Shown: one piece after another, positions 16,262 through 25,511 of the stretch
Layout: each line of letters begins with the position of its first letter
Position numbering within the stretch: position 1 is the stretch's first letter
Assembly (NCBI GenBank): GCA_937123825.1
Contig: CAKZKQ010000284.1
Span: 1 to 34,471 of the forward strand
Reading direction: 5' to 3'
DNA from: an uncultured Pseudomonadota bacterium
GTDB lineage: Bacteria; Myxococcota_A; Bradymonadia; Bradymonadales; GCA-2716585
DNA length: 34,471 bases
Notes under the pieces: model-generated
Seen by the model: the letters and a program-made list of their open reading frames with translations, nothing else
Told to the model about the DNA's origin: nothing
The model's database searches: none
Position numbers and translations under genes: made by a program

Positions 16262-17386
16262 TCAGTGGCTGAGCAAGGACAAAAACCACGTTTGTCCTTT
16301 GTCTGTGGCGATGTCCACCGCCGATTGGCCCGCTTTATTGGTTTGTTGAGGGTCGGCGCCAGCCTGCAGCAGCAGGGAGGCCATGTGGACGAGCGTCTCT
16401 TGGGGCAGGCGCTGCTCCAGCAGAACGTGCAAAGTCCCTTCGTTGGAGAAGCGCATCTGATCGAGATCTTTGCAGTGGGCCAGGAGCAACTCAAAGATCG
16501 AGGGCAGCCCGGCGCGGATGGCCAGCTTCAGCGCCGTGTCACCGCCGAGCGTCGAGATGTCGGGGCGCGCTCCATGCGCTATAAGCATGTCGATGGTGAG
16601 ACTGTGTTTTTGTGTGAGCAGCGCCCATTGGTCGGCGTTGAGAGTCACCTTGGCGCGCTCGTCATGGCGGCGCTGGTCCTGGGTCAGGGTGCACAGCGAT
16701 TCCATCACCAGATGCAGCGCGCGTTTGCTGTCTCTGCGCGTGACGCAAGGATCAGCCTCGGCCTCAAGCAGCGCCTTGACGATGTCTGTGTAGGCGTACT
16801 GGGCGGCCTCCATCAGCGGTGTGGTGCCCATCAGGTCGGTGCTGTCGGGTGTGGCGCCATAATCCAGCAGCAGCCTCACCAGCGCGGTGTTTTTTTGCAG
16901 CACCGCCAACTGCAGCGGGGTCTTTAAGCGGCTGCGGGTGCGTATCGTAATCCGCGCCGGGTCAAGCGCCATATCCGGGCTAGAGCCGACCTCCAGCAGC
17001 CTTCTGGCGATCTCGCCCATGGCCCCAGGATCGCGCGTCTCGGGCGGCATCTTTGGATAACCGACGTCGCCCGCTGGAGTCCTCACCAGCGGCGGCAGCG
17101 TCTCCGGGTCCATCAACGCAAAGTGGAGCGCGGTGCGCAGGTCATCGTGGGTCGCGTGGATGTTGGCGCCCGCCTCAAGCAGCTTCTCCAGCATGGCACG
17201 TTGGTTGTAAAACGCCGCCACCATCAAGAGCGTCATACCATGCCGGTCCGGGCACTCCGGTTCACCACCGCGACGCAGGTAACGGTCCAAAAGCTTGGTG
17301 TTTCCAAGCAAGAGCGCGTTCTTGATGTGAACGTGGATCTTGTTGGACTTTGGTGTGCGCAAAGGTGTGCTGCGACGTTGTGCCAT
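16262..17386 (-). CDS. Ankyrin-repeat protein
   Basis: A 374-residue protein made almost entirely of ankyrin-type repeats: MTLLMVAAFYNQRAMLEKLL (~51-70), a divergent one near ~85, TPLQLAVLQKNTALVRLLLD (~156-175), TPLMEAAQYAYTDIVKALLE (~189-208), TALKLAIRAGLPSIFELLLA (~285-304) and a last unit ending LLLQAGADPQQTNKAGQSA. Between them are longer insertions with weak repeats. There is no signal peptide or membrane helix, so it is probably cytoplasmic and binds other proteins. The partner is unknown. The N-terminus is basic (RRSTPLRTPKSNK). It converges with the metallopeptidase-like gene and is divergent from the DinG-type gene. Confidence 0.88.
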   Translation of the reverse strand: MAQRRSTPLRTPKSNKIHVHIKNALLLGNTKLLDRYLRRGGEPECPDRHGMTLLMVAAFYNQRAMLEKLLEAGANIHATHDDLRTALHFALMDPETLPPLVRTPAGDVGYPKMPPETRDPGAMGEIARRLLEVGSSPDMALDPARITIRTRSRLKTPLQLAVLQKNTALVRLLLDYGATPDSTDLMGTTPLMEAAQYAYTDIVKALLEAEADPCVTRRDSKRALHLVMESLCTLTQDQRRHDERAKVTLNADQWALLTQKHSLTIDMLIAHGARPDISTLGGDTALKLAIRAGLPSIFELLLAHCKDLDQMRFSNEGTLHVLLEQRLPQETLVHMASLLLQAGADPQQTNKAGQSAVDIATDKGQTWFLSLLSH

Positions 17387-17694
17387 GGACGACTCAGTCT
17401 GGGGGTCTATTAAGTCCGCTCATAACCAGATTAACCTCCCGATGGCACTTGGCAATGTATGCAGATGTCATCCAAGACGGTTTTCTGGGTTTTGAGGCCG
17501 CCAACGGCCAGGAATCTGTGCTTTTGCTGCCTGCATGCCGTTGGTCGCGCTGTGATTCTGGGGTGGGTCGGCTTGAAGCCCCCTGTGGAGTGTGCGATAG
17601 ATGGGTGTGCCAATGGGTGCGCAGGTGTTCAGATGCTTGCAGCCCAGGCCACGTCCCAAGGCAGGGCACAGACAGGACAGGAGGCCCAACGACG
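17387..17694. other. 308-bp divergent intergenic region
   Basis: Between the ankyrin gene (leftward) and the helicase gene (rightward). It holds a candidate leftward promoter (17428-17455) and a weak rightward pair, TTGAAG (17573-17578) and GATAGA (17596-17601) with a 17-nt spacer. The helicase frame stays open through this region, but AGGAGG at 17679-17684 marks ATG 17695 as the start. I see no other element. Confidence 0.5.
17428..17455 (-). promoter_or_regulatory. Candidate promoter for the ankyrin gene
   Basis: Reading leftwards, TTGCCA (17455-17450), a 16-nt spacer and TAATCT (17433-17428), with a leader of about 35 nt to ATG 17386. Confidence 0.35.
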
Positions 17695-19665
17695 ATGACA
17701 CACCCAGCCGAACGTATTTTTGGACCCGATGGACTCTTGTCCAAGCACTTGAACGGCTACGAGATGCGCGCCCAACAGCTGAAGATGGCGCGCCACGTCT
17801 TTGAAGCCTTTCGGTCCGATCGTCGGGCGGTCATCGAAGCGGCCACGGGCACAGGCAAGACCCTGGCCTACCTGGTCCCGGCGATCCTCAGCGGCCAGCG
17901 CGTGGTGGTGTCGACTGCCACCAAAGCCCTTCAGGAGCAGATCTACTTCAAGGACATTCCGTTTTTGAAGGACCTCTTTGAAAACGACACCCCCAAGCGC
18001 GGCTTCAAAGCCATTTATATGAAGGGGCGCAGCAACTACCTGTGCAAGCTGCGCTTTGAGCACTTTGGCAGCCAGTTGACGTTCCGCAACCGCCGCGAGG
18101 CGGGGCTCTTTTCGCGGGTGCGGCGCTGGGCAAGGAGCACCAAGACCGGGGATCGGGCCGAGGTCCCGGGGCTGCCCGATGACTTTGAGCCCTGGCAGCA
18201 CATCTCGGCCACTGCCCAGCAGTGTCACGGCAGCGATTGTCAGTTCTACGAGGACTGTTTTGTCACTCGCCTGCGCCGCGAAGCCCGCGAAGCCGACGTG
18301 ATCGTCGTCAACCACCACCTCTACTTCGCCGATCTGGCGCTGCGTGGCACGGGCGTGGCCGAAATCCTGCCCGAGTACGACGCGGTGGTCTTTGATGAGG
18401 CCCACCACCTTGAGCACACCGTCACGTCCTTCTTTGGCCTTCAGGTGTCCAACTACCGCTTTGTGGAGTTGATCTCGGATCTGCGTCGGGAGCTTGAGGG
18501 GGAAGAAGCGCTGACGATCCAGGGCGCGCAGTTGTTGGAGTCGTTGGAGCACCACGCAGCGCTCTTCTTTGAGGCCATCGACGCGCCCGATGGACGCCAC
18601 GATCTGACCGAGTTGATGGCCGACGGCCGCAAGGAGAACGTGATCAAGCACCAGGGCCGCTTGAAGGAGGCGCTGGAGAACCTGGCAGGTTGGGTCGAAA
18701 AGGCCGACGCCGGTGAGTTGGTCGAGCGCCTCCACGAGCGTTGCACAGAGCTGCTCGAAGACCTTGAAGAGATCATGGGGATGGGTCAGGCGTCGATGGT
18801 GTACATTGTCGAGCGGCGCGGCCGAGGGGTGTTTCTGGAGGCGGCGCCGATCGACGTCGCAGGACTCTTCAGGCGGCGCGTCTTGAGCCAGCCCGGCGCC
18901 CAGATCTACGCCAGCGCCACGCTGACCGCGGGCGGCTCCTTTGACTACTTCCTGGGCCGCCTGGGCATGAAAGGGCGCCCCGACGTGGAGTCGCTGCAGC
19001 TGCCGCCCGTCTTTGACTACCGCTCCAAAGCGCTGGTGTACATCCCCCGGCGGTTGCCCCAGCCCACCCACCCAAAGTTCATCGACGGCGTCTGTCAGAT
19101 CGTGGAGTACCTGGTCAACACCACCGAGGGCCGGGCCTTTGTCCTCTTCACCAGCTACCGCAACATGGACATGGTCTTTGAGCGCCTCAAAGACAAGCTG
19201 GAATACACGCTGCTCAAACAAGGCGAGATGCCTCGCCATGAGCTTTTGGAGACGTTCCGCGAAGACATCAACTCGGTGCTCTTTGGGACCAACTCATTTT
19301 GGGAAGGGGTCGATGTGGAGGGCGAGTCGCTCAGCCTGGTGATCATCGACAAGCTGCCTTTTGTCAGCCCGGCAGATCCGCTCACCCGTGCGCGCGTCAA
19401 ACTCCTGGAGTCTCAGGGCAGAGAGCCTTTCAGCAGCTTCTTTGTGCCGTCGGCGGCGATCGCGCTGCGCCAGGGTTTTGGGCGATTGCTGCGCTCAGGG
19501 CGAGATCAGGGGATCGTGGCCATTTTGGACAGCCGGATCGCTTCCAAGCGCTATGGAAAGACCTTTTTGAACTCTTTGCCGCCCGCGCCGGTGGTGTGGA
19601 ACGCCAAAGAGGCGCGGATCTGGTGGGAAAAGCGCGCGCCAGCGCCGTCGCAGAAGCCTTCCTGA
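17695..19665 (+). CDS. dinG: DinG/XPD-type Fe-S ATP-dependent DNA helicase
   Basis: A 656-residue superfamily 2 helicase. Walker A is AATGTGKT (K55) and motif II is DEAH (D234-H237). Four cysteines, C117, C177, C182 and C188, are placed as in the 4Fe-4S domain of DinG/XPD helicases. The C-terminal half carries YASATLTAG, the LVIIDKLPFVSPADPLTRAR segment and the motif VI-like QGFGRLLRSGRDQG. The enzyme should unwind DNA 5' to 3' and help remove R-loops or forks blocked by damage. It has no N-terminal exonuclease domain, unlike the longer Firmicute DinG. ATG at 17695 is supported by AGGAGG 10 nt upstream. YoaA is a close paralogue type, so the gene symbol is family-level. Confidence 0.92.
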   Translation: MTHPAERIFGPDGLLSKHLNGYEMRAQQLKMARHVFEAFRSDRRAVIEAATGTGKTLAYLVPAILSGQRVVVSTATKALQEQIYFKDIPFLKDLFENDTPKRGFKAIYMKGRSNYLCKLRFEHFGSQLTFRNRREAGLFSRVRRWARSTKTGDRAEVPGLPDDFEPWQHISATAQQCHGSDCQFYEDCFVTRLRREAREADVIVVNHHLYFADLALRGTGVAEILPEYDAVVFDEAHHLEHTVTSFFGLQVSNYRFVELISDLRRELEGEEALTIQGAQLLESLEHHAALFFEAIDAPDGRHDLTELMADGRKENVIKHQGRLKEALENLAGWVEKADAGELVERLHERCTELLEDLEEIMGMGQASMVYIVERRGRGVFLEAAPIDVAGLFRRRVLSQPGAQIYASATLTAGGSFDYFLGRLGMKGRPDVESLQLPPVFDYRSKALVYIPRRLPQPTHPKFIDGVCQIVEYLVNTTEGRAFVLFTSYRNMDMVFERLKDKLEYTLLKQGEMPRHELLETFREDINSVLFGTNSFWEGVDVEGESLSLVIIDKLPFVSPADPLTRARVKLLESQGREPFSSFFVPSAAIALRQGFGRLLRSGRDQGIVAILDSRIASKRYGKTFLNSLPPAPVVWNAKEARIWWEKRAPAPSQKPS

Positions 19666-19682
19666 GTCAGCCAGACCCCGGT

Positions 19683-20657
19683 CTACTGGGCGTCTAGCAC
19701 GCAGCGAAAGCCGTTGTAGACCGTGCGGAAGTCCGGTGGGAAGGCCGAGCGGTTGGCGACCCGCAGCAGGGTTGGGGGGTTGTTCCAGGCCCCACCGCGC
19801 AGCATCCTGCGCTCGGATGGGGTGGAGTTGATGGGGTTGCGCGCCGGACTGTTGTTGTAATAGCCGCGATCGGCGTAAGCCAACGTCCATTCCGCCACGT
19901 TGCCGCTCATGTCCTGGGCCCCAAATGGGCTGGCCGACTCGGCTCTGACCCCCACATAGCCCGTCACGCGCGTACCACAACCCTCACCGCCATCGTTCTG
20001 GCTGTCCATGTGGGCTCGTCGGCAGTCGGGCATCGTCTCGCCCCAGGGAAAGGTATCGGGGCCTGTGCCTCGGGCTGCTTTTTCCCATTCGGCCTCGCTG
20101 GGCAAGCGTTTGCCTGCCCAACGGCAGAAGGTGTCCGCGTCGCGCCATGTGGTGCAGATTACGGGTTGCTCGGGCGCTCCAAAAGAGGTCCGAATGACGG
20201 TCGGAGACAGGCGCCGCCACTCCTCATCTTTGGGCACCCAGACCTCACAGTTGGCGCGGTCAATGGGCGGGCAGGCACCGGTTTGAACGCAGGCGTCGTA
20301 TTGGGCGTTGGAGACCTCGTGGGTGTCGATCCAGTACGCGTCAAGGTAGATGTTGCGCTGGGGCTGCTCGGTGGCAAACCAGTCGGGGCCGCACACGCCT
20401 GGGGTAAAGCGCTCGCACATGTCCAGCGCGCGCCTGGCCTGCTCGTTGGTCGAGCCGCGGACAAACTCGCCAGCAGGCACAAAGGCCATCGGCGCGCCGT
20501 CTTTGCCCAGTTGACGCACTGTGCCGGTTTTGGCGCTGTCGGCGCTGGGGGTGGCGTCTTTGGGGACGGACTTGGAGCACGCCAGCGCGGTGGTGCACAG
20601 CACAATCAAGGCGATGGCCAGGTGCGCACGGCGAGTGGGGGCAGGGGAATCCTTCAT
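19683..20657 (-). CDS. SUMF1/FGE-sulfatase-domain lipoprotein lacking the catalytic cysteines
   Basis: A 324-residue lipoprotein: basic start, hydrophobic helix and TALAC lipobox (C27), then a short linker. Residues ~50-320 form a formylglycine-generating-enzyme (SUMF1, C-type-lectin-like) domain with FVPAGEFVRGS, the substrate-facing RLPSEAEWEKAARG, MSGNVAEW and RGGAWNN...NGFRC. True FGE has a C-x4-C redox pair after RGGSW; here the segment is NNPPTLL with no cysteine, so sulfatase activation is unlikely. As in other bacterial SUMF1 proteins (such as GldK or PvdO types), a binding or structural role is likely. The ATG at 20657 lies 11 bp after the stop of the TPR gene; an alternative TTG at 20672 overlaps that stop. 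Either way the two genes appear co-transcribed. Confidence 0.85.
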   Translation of the reverse strand: MKDSPAPTRRAHLAIALIVLCTTALACSKSVPKDATPSADSAKTGTVRQLGKDGAPMAFVPAGEFVRGSTNEQARRALDMCERFTPGVCGPDWFATEQPQRNIYLDAYWIDTHEVSNAQYDACVQTGACPPIDRANCEVWVPKDEEWRRLSPTVIRTSFGAPEQPVICTTWRDADTFCRWAGKRLPSEAEWEKAARGTGPDTFPWGETMPDCRRAHMDSQNDGGEGCGTRVTGYVGVRAESASPFGAQDMSGNVAEWTLAYADRGYYNNSPARNPINSTPSERRMLRGGAWNNPPTLLRVANRSAFPPDFRTVYNGFRCVLDAQ

Positions 20658-20668
20658 GGGTTTTGGCT

Positions 20669-23600
20669 TCAATGTCCCAGGCGGCCAAGCCGCTGGTCAA
20701 TGTCGGGGAAGAGGTCCTGACGTTGCGCGATGCGCTTGAGGTAGTAGGTGGCCTCGACGGCTTCGCCCAGCCCTGCGTACGCCAGCCCCAATCGGTAGAG
20801 GATGTGGGCGTAGAAGGTGCTGTCCTTCTCGGCGCTCTTGAGAGCCTGTTTGAAGTGGTTGATCGCTTCGCGGTGGTTGCCCATATCCATGTACGACTGG
20901 GCCATCAGGAAGAGCGCTTCGCGCACCTGCTCGCCCTCATCAATGGACACGCGGAACTCCACAATGGAGTCTTCGTGCAGGCCCATCTCTCTGTAGGCCA
21001 GCCCCAACTCAAAGTGGCTGTTGAGTCCGTCTTCGCCAGCCGAGTCAAGCGCGGGCTGGTCATCGAAGGCGGGCATGGACATGGGTCCAACGTCGGGCAA
21101 CGCGCCGCCGGTGTCTCCCGAGGGGTCGGCCGGCGGTGGAATCATGATCGCCGGCGCTGGTGCCGGGACAGGATCCGGGTCCACGGGCACCAATGAGGGC
21201 GGCGAGGCGGTGCGATCGATGTTTTGGAGGCGTTTGAGGACAGCGGGGTGCTTCGGGTACCGCTCAAGGAGGTCTCGCAGGGTGTTGCGCGCTTCCTCGT
21301 TGAGCCCCTGCTGGGCATAGAAGTCGCTCTCTTCGAGGTCAAGCTGGAGATCTTCAGGGAGGTCATCTTCGGCGTATGAAGCGTCGGACGACAACGGGGC
21401 CACTGAAGGATCGTTGTTCTTGCTCTTGGCGACGTCCTGGAGCATGCGCCGTTGCATGTCGTGGGCGTCGAGCATCACCGTGGAGCCTTCGCTGCTCTCA
21501 GGGCCGTTGATGTCGGCTTCGGTGATGGTGCCCAGCGTCGATGCAGGCGTGTAGGCTGCGGTGGCCACCTCTTGCTTGAAGTGTGCGGCGTAAGCCGACA
21601 GCGCTTTGGGGGCCTGCTTGCGTTGTGGCCCGGGTGCCTGTGCCGAGGGTGGCGGCGGCGTGGCGATGACCGCTGGATTGTTCTGTGCTGCTTGCCCCTG
21701 GATTCTTTTGGGTGCGGGCAGGCGGCTTTGCGCGCCATGCTGCACGGCGGGCAGACGGTTGCCGGAGGTGGGCGTCACAGCGGGCAAGCGGCTGCTTGAG
21801 TTGCCGGTTTTGGGGGCAGGCAATCGACCGCCGGTGACGGCAGGAAGGCGGCTGCCAGAGTTTCCGGTCCTCGGCGCGGGCAATTTGCTTGCTGGGCCGG
21901 GTTGAACGGCGGGCAGGCGGCTGCCCGAAGTGCTGGAGCCCGGCCTTGGCAGACGGCTCTGCGAGCCCGATTGAATGGCAGGCAGGCGACTGCTTGAGTT
22001 GCCTGCGGTGGGTGTCACCGCGGGCAAGCGGCTGCTTGAGTTGCCGGTGTTGGGGGCGGGCAGGCGGCTGCTGGCAGGCGGCGGCGTGGTGATGGCGTCG
22101 TTGGGGCCGGTTTGCAGCGCCGCAGGCGTCTGCGCGGGTGTGTTGGCCGGGGTTGGGCGCCGCAGGGCAGGGATGGCCGCTGAGGGGGTCATGCGCTGCG
22201 GGCGCCGTTTGACGGTCTGGATCCTGCCCAGCGTCTGGACGGCGGGCGCCTTGGGCGGCGGCAGCGCAATTTTGGGCTGCGTCCGGCCTTGCTGGGTGGG
22301 GACCGCGTCGGGGTGTGACTGCGCTGGGGTGTCATCCGCCAGCCGGATGGGCTCGTCGTCCTCGTCGTCGTCATCAAAAGCGATGAGGTCTTCGTCCTCA
22401 TCATCGTCGGCCAGAGAGATCAGTTCATCGATGCTGTTGGGGGCCTGGGAGCTCTGGTTGTCGAGGAAGAGCTCTTCCATCAACGGCTGGTTTGCGTCCA
22501 CCAGATCGTCGCTGCGTTCGTCTTCCTCGTCGTCGAGGGAGTCCAGCTCGCTGTCGAGCGCCGCCATTTCTTCGGCAGAGAAGCCCACGACGTGGAGACC
22601 TTCGAGATCATCGTGGGTCTCTCGCATTGCGGGGATTTCGGTGTCGTCGCCGTCGACGATGCTGGCGCTGGGGTCGATGTTGATGTCGGCCAGCGAAGGG
22701 ATCTCGCTCGGCTCGGGGATCTCATCGACGAGCATCAGGTCGTCTTCGATGTCATCGATCTCGATGTTGTTCATCTCGTCGATGTCGATCAGGCCGTCGT
22801 CATCGTGGGGGACGTCGAGCAAATCGGCGTCGTCAGCGGCCAGGGACTCCTGATCGAATTCGGACATCACCTCGATGTCTTGCGCGTCGGTCAACGCAGC
22901 CAGCCCCGGATCGGCGGCCATGGCGTCCAGATCGACGTCGGGCACTTGCAGGTCGAGCGCCAGTTCTTCGGCGCCGCCCATGCTGGGGGCTCCGCCAAGC
23001 CCCAGGACTTCGTCGCCCAGGTCGGCGGTCAACTGCGCCAGCATGGTGTCGACAGAGTCGGCCCCGGGCAGCTCTTCGATGGCCTGGTCGGGCACCTGTG
23101 GGAAGAGGGCGTCGCGCGTCAACCCGTAGGACTCCATCAGCGCCAGCGTCTCGGGGTTGTCGGGCATCAACTCGATGGCTTCACGCAGGTAGCCAACGGA
23201 GCGCTCGCGATCGCTGTGGTAGGCCAGCTTGGTCATCCGCAGCAGCTCATCGACTGCCTGGGGGTAATAGCCGGACTGGTGGTGGATTTCCTTGATGCGC
23301 TCCATGCCATCAAGGTTGTTGGGGTCCACCAGGAAGACCTTGCGCAGGTGCTCAAAGGCGCGATCGTGCAGACCGTACTTGATGTAGACATCGGTTTCGG
23401 TCAGCAGACGCTCCAACTCGGCGTTCTGCGCTTCATAATCGGGCTGTTCGGGCTGCGGCGCCGGAGCGGGCGCAGCGGCTTGGACAACCGGTGCTTGCAC
23501 AACTGGCACCACAGGTGCAGGCGCGGGCTGCGGCACAGGCGGCGGCTGTCCAGGCACGGGCGGCGGCATGGAAGGCGGCGGCGGCTGCGGTGTGGGATCG

Positions 23601-24490
23601 ACCAACCCAAGCTTGGCCCGCGCTTCGGGGTCATTGGGGTTGGCTTCGTGCATGTGCTGCCAGCACTGCATGGCGTGCTGGGCCTCGCCGCGCTGCTCAT
23701 GCAGGCGAGCCTTCTCGCGCATGACCTGGTAGGCCTTGTCCGGTTGGCCCAGCGCGCTGAAGGTCTGCACCAGCAGCTCCAGCGTCTCGGGGTCTTTGGC
23801 GTCGATCCGCGTGCACATCTGGATCTTGGCCAGCGCCCGACGGGTGTCGCCCATGCCCAAATAGACCCGCACGAGGTCTTTGAGCACCGGCAGCGCGTCG
23901 GGTTTGTGGTAGATGAGCCGCTCGGCGACTTTGGCGTAGTCCTCCAGCCGTCCCATGCGCTTGAGTTGGGCGGCGGCGGTGGAAAATTCTTCCACTGCGG
24001 CGTCCAACTGACCCAGCTGCGAGTAGTGCTCGGCCAGTTTGATGCGGATGCCGACGTTGTCTGGCTCGATGGCGGCCATCCGAACCAGCACTTCCTGATA
24101 ACCTGCGTGATCCTGGTTCTGCTGCAGCAGCGTCGCCACCGCGTAATAAAACGACATCGCGTCGCTGAGCAGCCCCAGGTGATGGTAGACCTCAGCCAGA
24201 CGCAGGTGAACATTGACGTTCTTGGCGTCGAGGCTCAAAACGCGCTTGTAGACGGCGGCGGCTTTGAGCAAAAATCCGGTGCTGGCGTGCTGTTGGGCGA
24301 CCTGGTTGTATACCTCGATCGCGCCCTCGAAGTTGTTGGCTTTCTGGCGAGCCTCGCCCAACCTCAGCTGCACCCGAAGGTCGCTGGGATCAATGGCCAC
24401 CGCGCGCTCGTATTCCCGCGCTGCTTTGGCGTATTGGCCCTTCTGAAAGTGCTTTTGCGCAGAGGTGAGGATCTTCTGCTTGTTCGCCAC
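20669..24490 (-). CDS. Giant TPR protein with acidic and SRLPA-repeat linkers
   Basis: A 1273-residue cytoplasmic protein. Residues ~3-300 are TPR repeats (AQKHFQKGQYAKAAREYERA and followers). Then come a Pro/Ala-rich hinge (~305-355), more TPR-like helices (~355-465), a strongly acidic region (~510-720, many Asp/Glu runs), and a Pro/Ser linker with about eleven copies of a SRLPA(V/P) motif (~805-925). A DLEESDFYAQQGLNEEARN motif (~1045) and a last TPR set (~1150-1265) follow. The DLEExDFY motif and acidic middle recall FimV-like and deltaproteobacterial scaffold proteins tied to polar or motility machinery; that role is inference. GTG at 24490 is chosen because GGAGG lies 5 nt upstream; a longer frame to 24565 lacks a ribosome site. 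Confidence 0.87.
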   Translation of the reverse strand: MANKQKILTSAQKHFQKGQYAKAAREYERAVAIDPSDLRVQLRLGEARQKANNFEGAIEVYNQVAQQHASTGFLLKAAAVYKRVLSLDAKNVNVHLRLAEVYHHLGLLSDAMSFYYAVATLLQQNQDHAGYQEVLVRMAAIEPDNVGIRIKLAEHYSQLGQLDAAVEEFSTAAAQLKRMGRLEDYAKVAERLIYHKPDALPVLKDLVRVYLGMGDTRRALAKIQMCTRIDAKDPETLELLVQTFSALGQPDKAYQVMREKARLHEQRGEAQHAMQCWQHMHEANPNDPEARAKLGLVDPTPQPPPPSMPPPVPGQPPPVPQPAPAPVVPVVQAPVVQAAAPAPAPQPEQPDYEAQNAELERLLTETDVYIKYGLHDRAFEHLRKVFLVDPNNLDGMERIKEIHHQSGYYPQAVDELLRMTKLAYHSDRERSVGYLREAIELMPDNPETLALMESYGLTRDALFPQVPDQAIEELPGADSVDTMLAQLTADLGDEVLGLGGAPSMGGAEELALDLQVPDVDLDAMAADPGLAALTDAQDIEVMSEFDQESLAADDADLLDVPHDDDGLIDIDEMNNIEIDDIEDDLMLVDEIPEPSEIPSLADINIDPSASIVDGDDTEIPAMRETHDDLEGLHVVGFSAEEMAALDSELDSLDDEEDERSDDLVDANQPLMEELFLDNQSSQAPNSIDELISLADDDEDEDLIAFDDDDEDDEPIRLADDTPAQSHPDAVPTQQGRTQPKIALPPPKAPAVQTLGRIQTVKRRPQRMTPSAAIPALRRPTPANTPAQTPAALQTGPNDAITTPPPASSRLPAPNTGNSSSRLPAVTPTAGNSSSRLPAIQSGSQSRLPRPGSSTSGSRLPAVQPGPASKLPAPRTGNSGSRLPAVTGGRLPAPKTGNSSSRLPAVTPTSGNRLPAVQHGAQSRLPAPKRIQGQAAQNNPAVIATPPPPSAQAPGPQRKQAPKALSAYAAHFKQEVATAAYTPASTLGTITEADINGPESSEGSTVMLDAHDMQRRMLQDVAKSKNNDPSVAPLSSDASYAEDDLPEDLQLDLEESDFYAQQGLNEEARNTLRDLLERYPKHPAVLKRLQNIDRTASPPSLVPVDPDPVPAPAPAIMIPPPADPSGDTGGALPDVGPMSMPAFDDQPALDSAGEDGLNSHFELGLAYREMGLHEDSIVEFRVSIDEGEQVREALFLMAQSYMDMGNHREAINHFKQALKSAEKDSTFYAHILYRLGLAYAGLGEAVEATYYLKRIAQRQDLFPDIDQRLGRLGH
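21715..22075 (-). repeat. Coding repeat array (SRLPA motif)
   Basis: Within the TPR gene, a degenerate tandem array encodes about eleven SRLPA/GRLPA-type motifs separated by 5-15 residues. At DNA level a 28-nt block is identical at 21781-21808 and 22021-22048, exactly 240 bp apart, with similar flanks, which implies duplication within the gene. Confidence 0.75.
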
Positions 24491-24616
24491 TGGCCCCTCC
24501 GACGCGCCCAGATCCACAAACACACCCCACGCCGCCCACATGCCACGTCGACTGCCAACGGGCATTGATGGAAAAGATGGGAAACGTAGATGCGTTCAAC
24601 AATCGCCGCGTTTAGC

Positions 24617-24646
24617 ACCATACGCCTCAGGCCCACATCTTGTAAA
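24617..24646 (-). promoter_or_regulatory. Candidate promoter for the TPR/SUMF1 genes
   Basis: Reading leftwards, TTTACA (24646-24641), an 18-nt spacer and TATGGT (24622-24617), giving a leader of about 120 nt before GTG 24490. Confidence 0.42.
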
Positions 24647-24799
24647 GAACGTCACGCCCCAATCATCTCCCCCAAAGACCCCTCAAACAGACGCCGTCAG
24701 CGCTCTGATTTGAGTGTCTCTTTGTGATGGGGGGGAGGGTCGAGGCGCAGACACTGGAGTGGGCCTGCGGCACCATCGCCGTCCAGGTTCTCATGTCAC

Positions 24800-24833
24800 C
24801 ACACACGGCCCCGAGCGCCGAGGCCGCTGTGGT
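24800..24833 (-). terminator. GC-rich hairpin after the EF-P gene
   Basis: On the minus strand CCACAGCGGCCTCG and CGGGGCCGTGTGTGG can pair with a small bulge. It lies directly after the EF-P stop. There is no U-tract, so termination is only suggested. Confidence 0.3.
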
Positions 24834-24834
24834 C

Positions 24835-25398
24835 TCATTTCTTGACGCGTTCGACAAAGTCGCCGGTGCGGGTGTCGATTTTGATCAGCTCGCCCTGGTT
24901 GATGTAGAGCGGCACGTTGAAGGACGCGCCGGTGTCGACCTCGGCAGGCTTGGTGACGCCGGTGGCGGTGTCGCCTTTAAAGCCCGGCTCAGTGTAGGTC
25001 ACTTCCATGACCACGAAGTTGGGCAGGTCGACGTTGATCGCCCGGTTGTTGTGGAAGAGCACGCTGACCTCAAGGTTGTCCTTCAGGTAGGGCTTGGCCT
25101 CTTCCATGGCCTCGGCCGGGATGTTGATCTGATCGTAGGAGCTGGTGTCCATGAAGACGTAGCTCTCGCCGTCGTTGTAGAGGTACTGCATGTCGCGCTC
25201 TTCCAACTCGGGCTTGCTGACCTTGTCGCCCGAGCGGAAGTTCTTCGACAGCACGCGGCCGGTGATCAGACTCTTGTACTTGGTCTTGACGAACGCCACA
25301 CCCTTGCCCGGCTTGACGTGGGTCGCCTCCACGATCACGAAAGGCTCGCCGTCGATCTCAATCTTCAGGTTCTTACGAAAGTCTTTGGTCGTATACAT
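24835..25398 (-). CDS. efp: Translation elongation factor P
   Basis: A 187-residue EF-P, the usual length, with the N-terminal KOW-like domain (MYTTKDFRKNLKIEIDG) and two OB domains ending in the family pattern ...YINQGELIKIDTRTGDFVERV. EF-P enters the ribosomal E site and relieves stalling at consecutive prolines. The loop-tip residue is Lys (K32 in KPGKG), as in the form that EpmA/EpmB beta-lysylate or other enzymes modify; no modification gene is in the window. That role fits locally, since the neighbouring TPR protein has several polyproline runs. ATG at 25398 matches the family start; a GTG two codons upstream (25404) is also possible with GGAG just before it. Confidence 0.97.
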   Translation of the reverse strand: MYTTKDFRKNLKIEIDGEPFVIVEATHVKPGKGVAFVKTKYKSLITGRVLSKNFRSGDKVSKPELEERDMQYLYNDGESYVFMDTSSYDQINIPAEAMEEAKPYLKDNLEVSVLFHNNRAINVDLPNFVVMEVTYTEPGFKGDTATGVTKPAEVDTGASFNVPLYINQGELIKIDTRTGDFVERVKK

Positions 25399-25511
25399 CG
25401 TCACTCATCTCCAATGGCGAGCCCCGCAAACATGGCCGGGACCCTTGTGTTTTTGACTTTGCTTCAATTCAAATTCGGTCATTTGGGTCTGCGCACTGCA
25501 CCCGCACACCA

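Larger units (their letters stand above)
24491..24834. other. 344-bp gap between the EF-P gene and the TPR gene
   Basis: Both flanking genes run leftwards. The gap holds a GC-rich hairpin just after the EF-P stop and a candidate promoter for the TPR gene (24617-24646). Small frames here have no ribosome site or recognisable product. Confidence 0.5.

Noticed and set aside
22592..24568. 658-codon open frame antisense to the TPR gene
   Set aside because: Mirror of the TPR coding frame; no recognisable family and no promoter or ribosome site.
24661..24723. Possible tRNA or small RNA in the 344-bp gap
   Set aside because: No T-loop (GGTTCRA-type) sequence or cloverleaf pairing could be traced.
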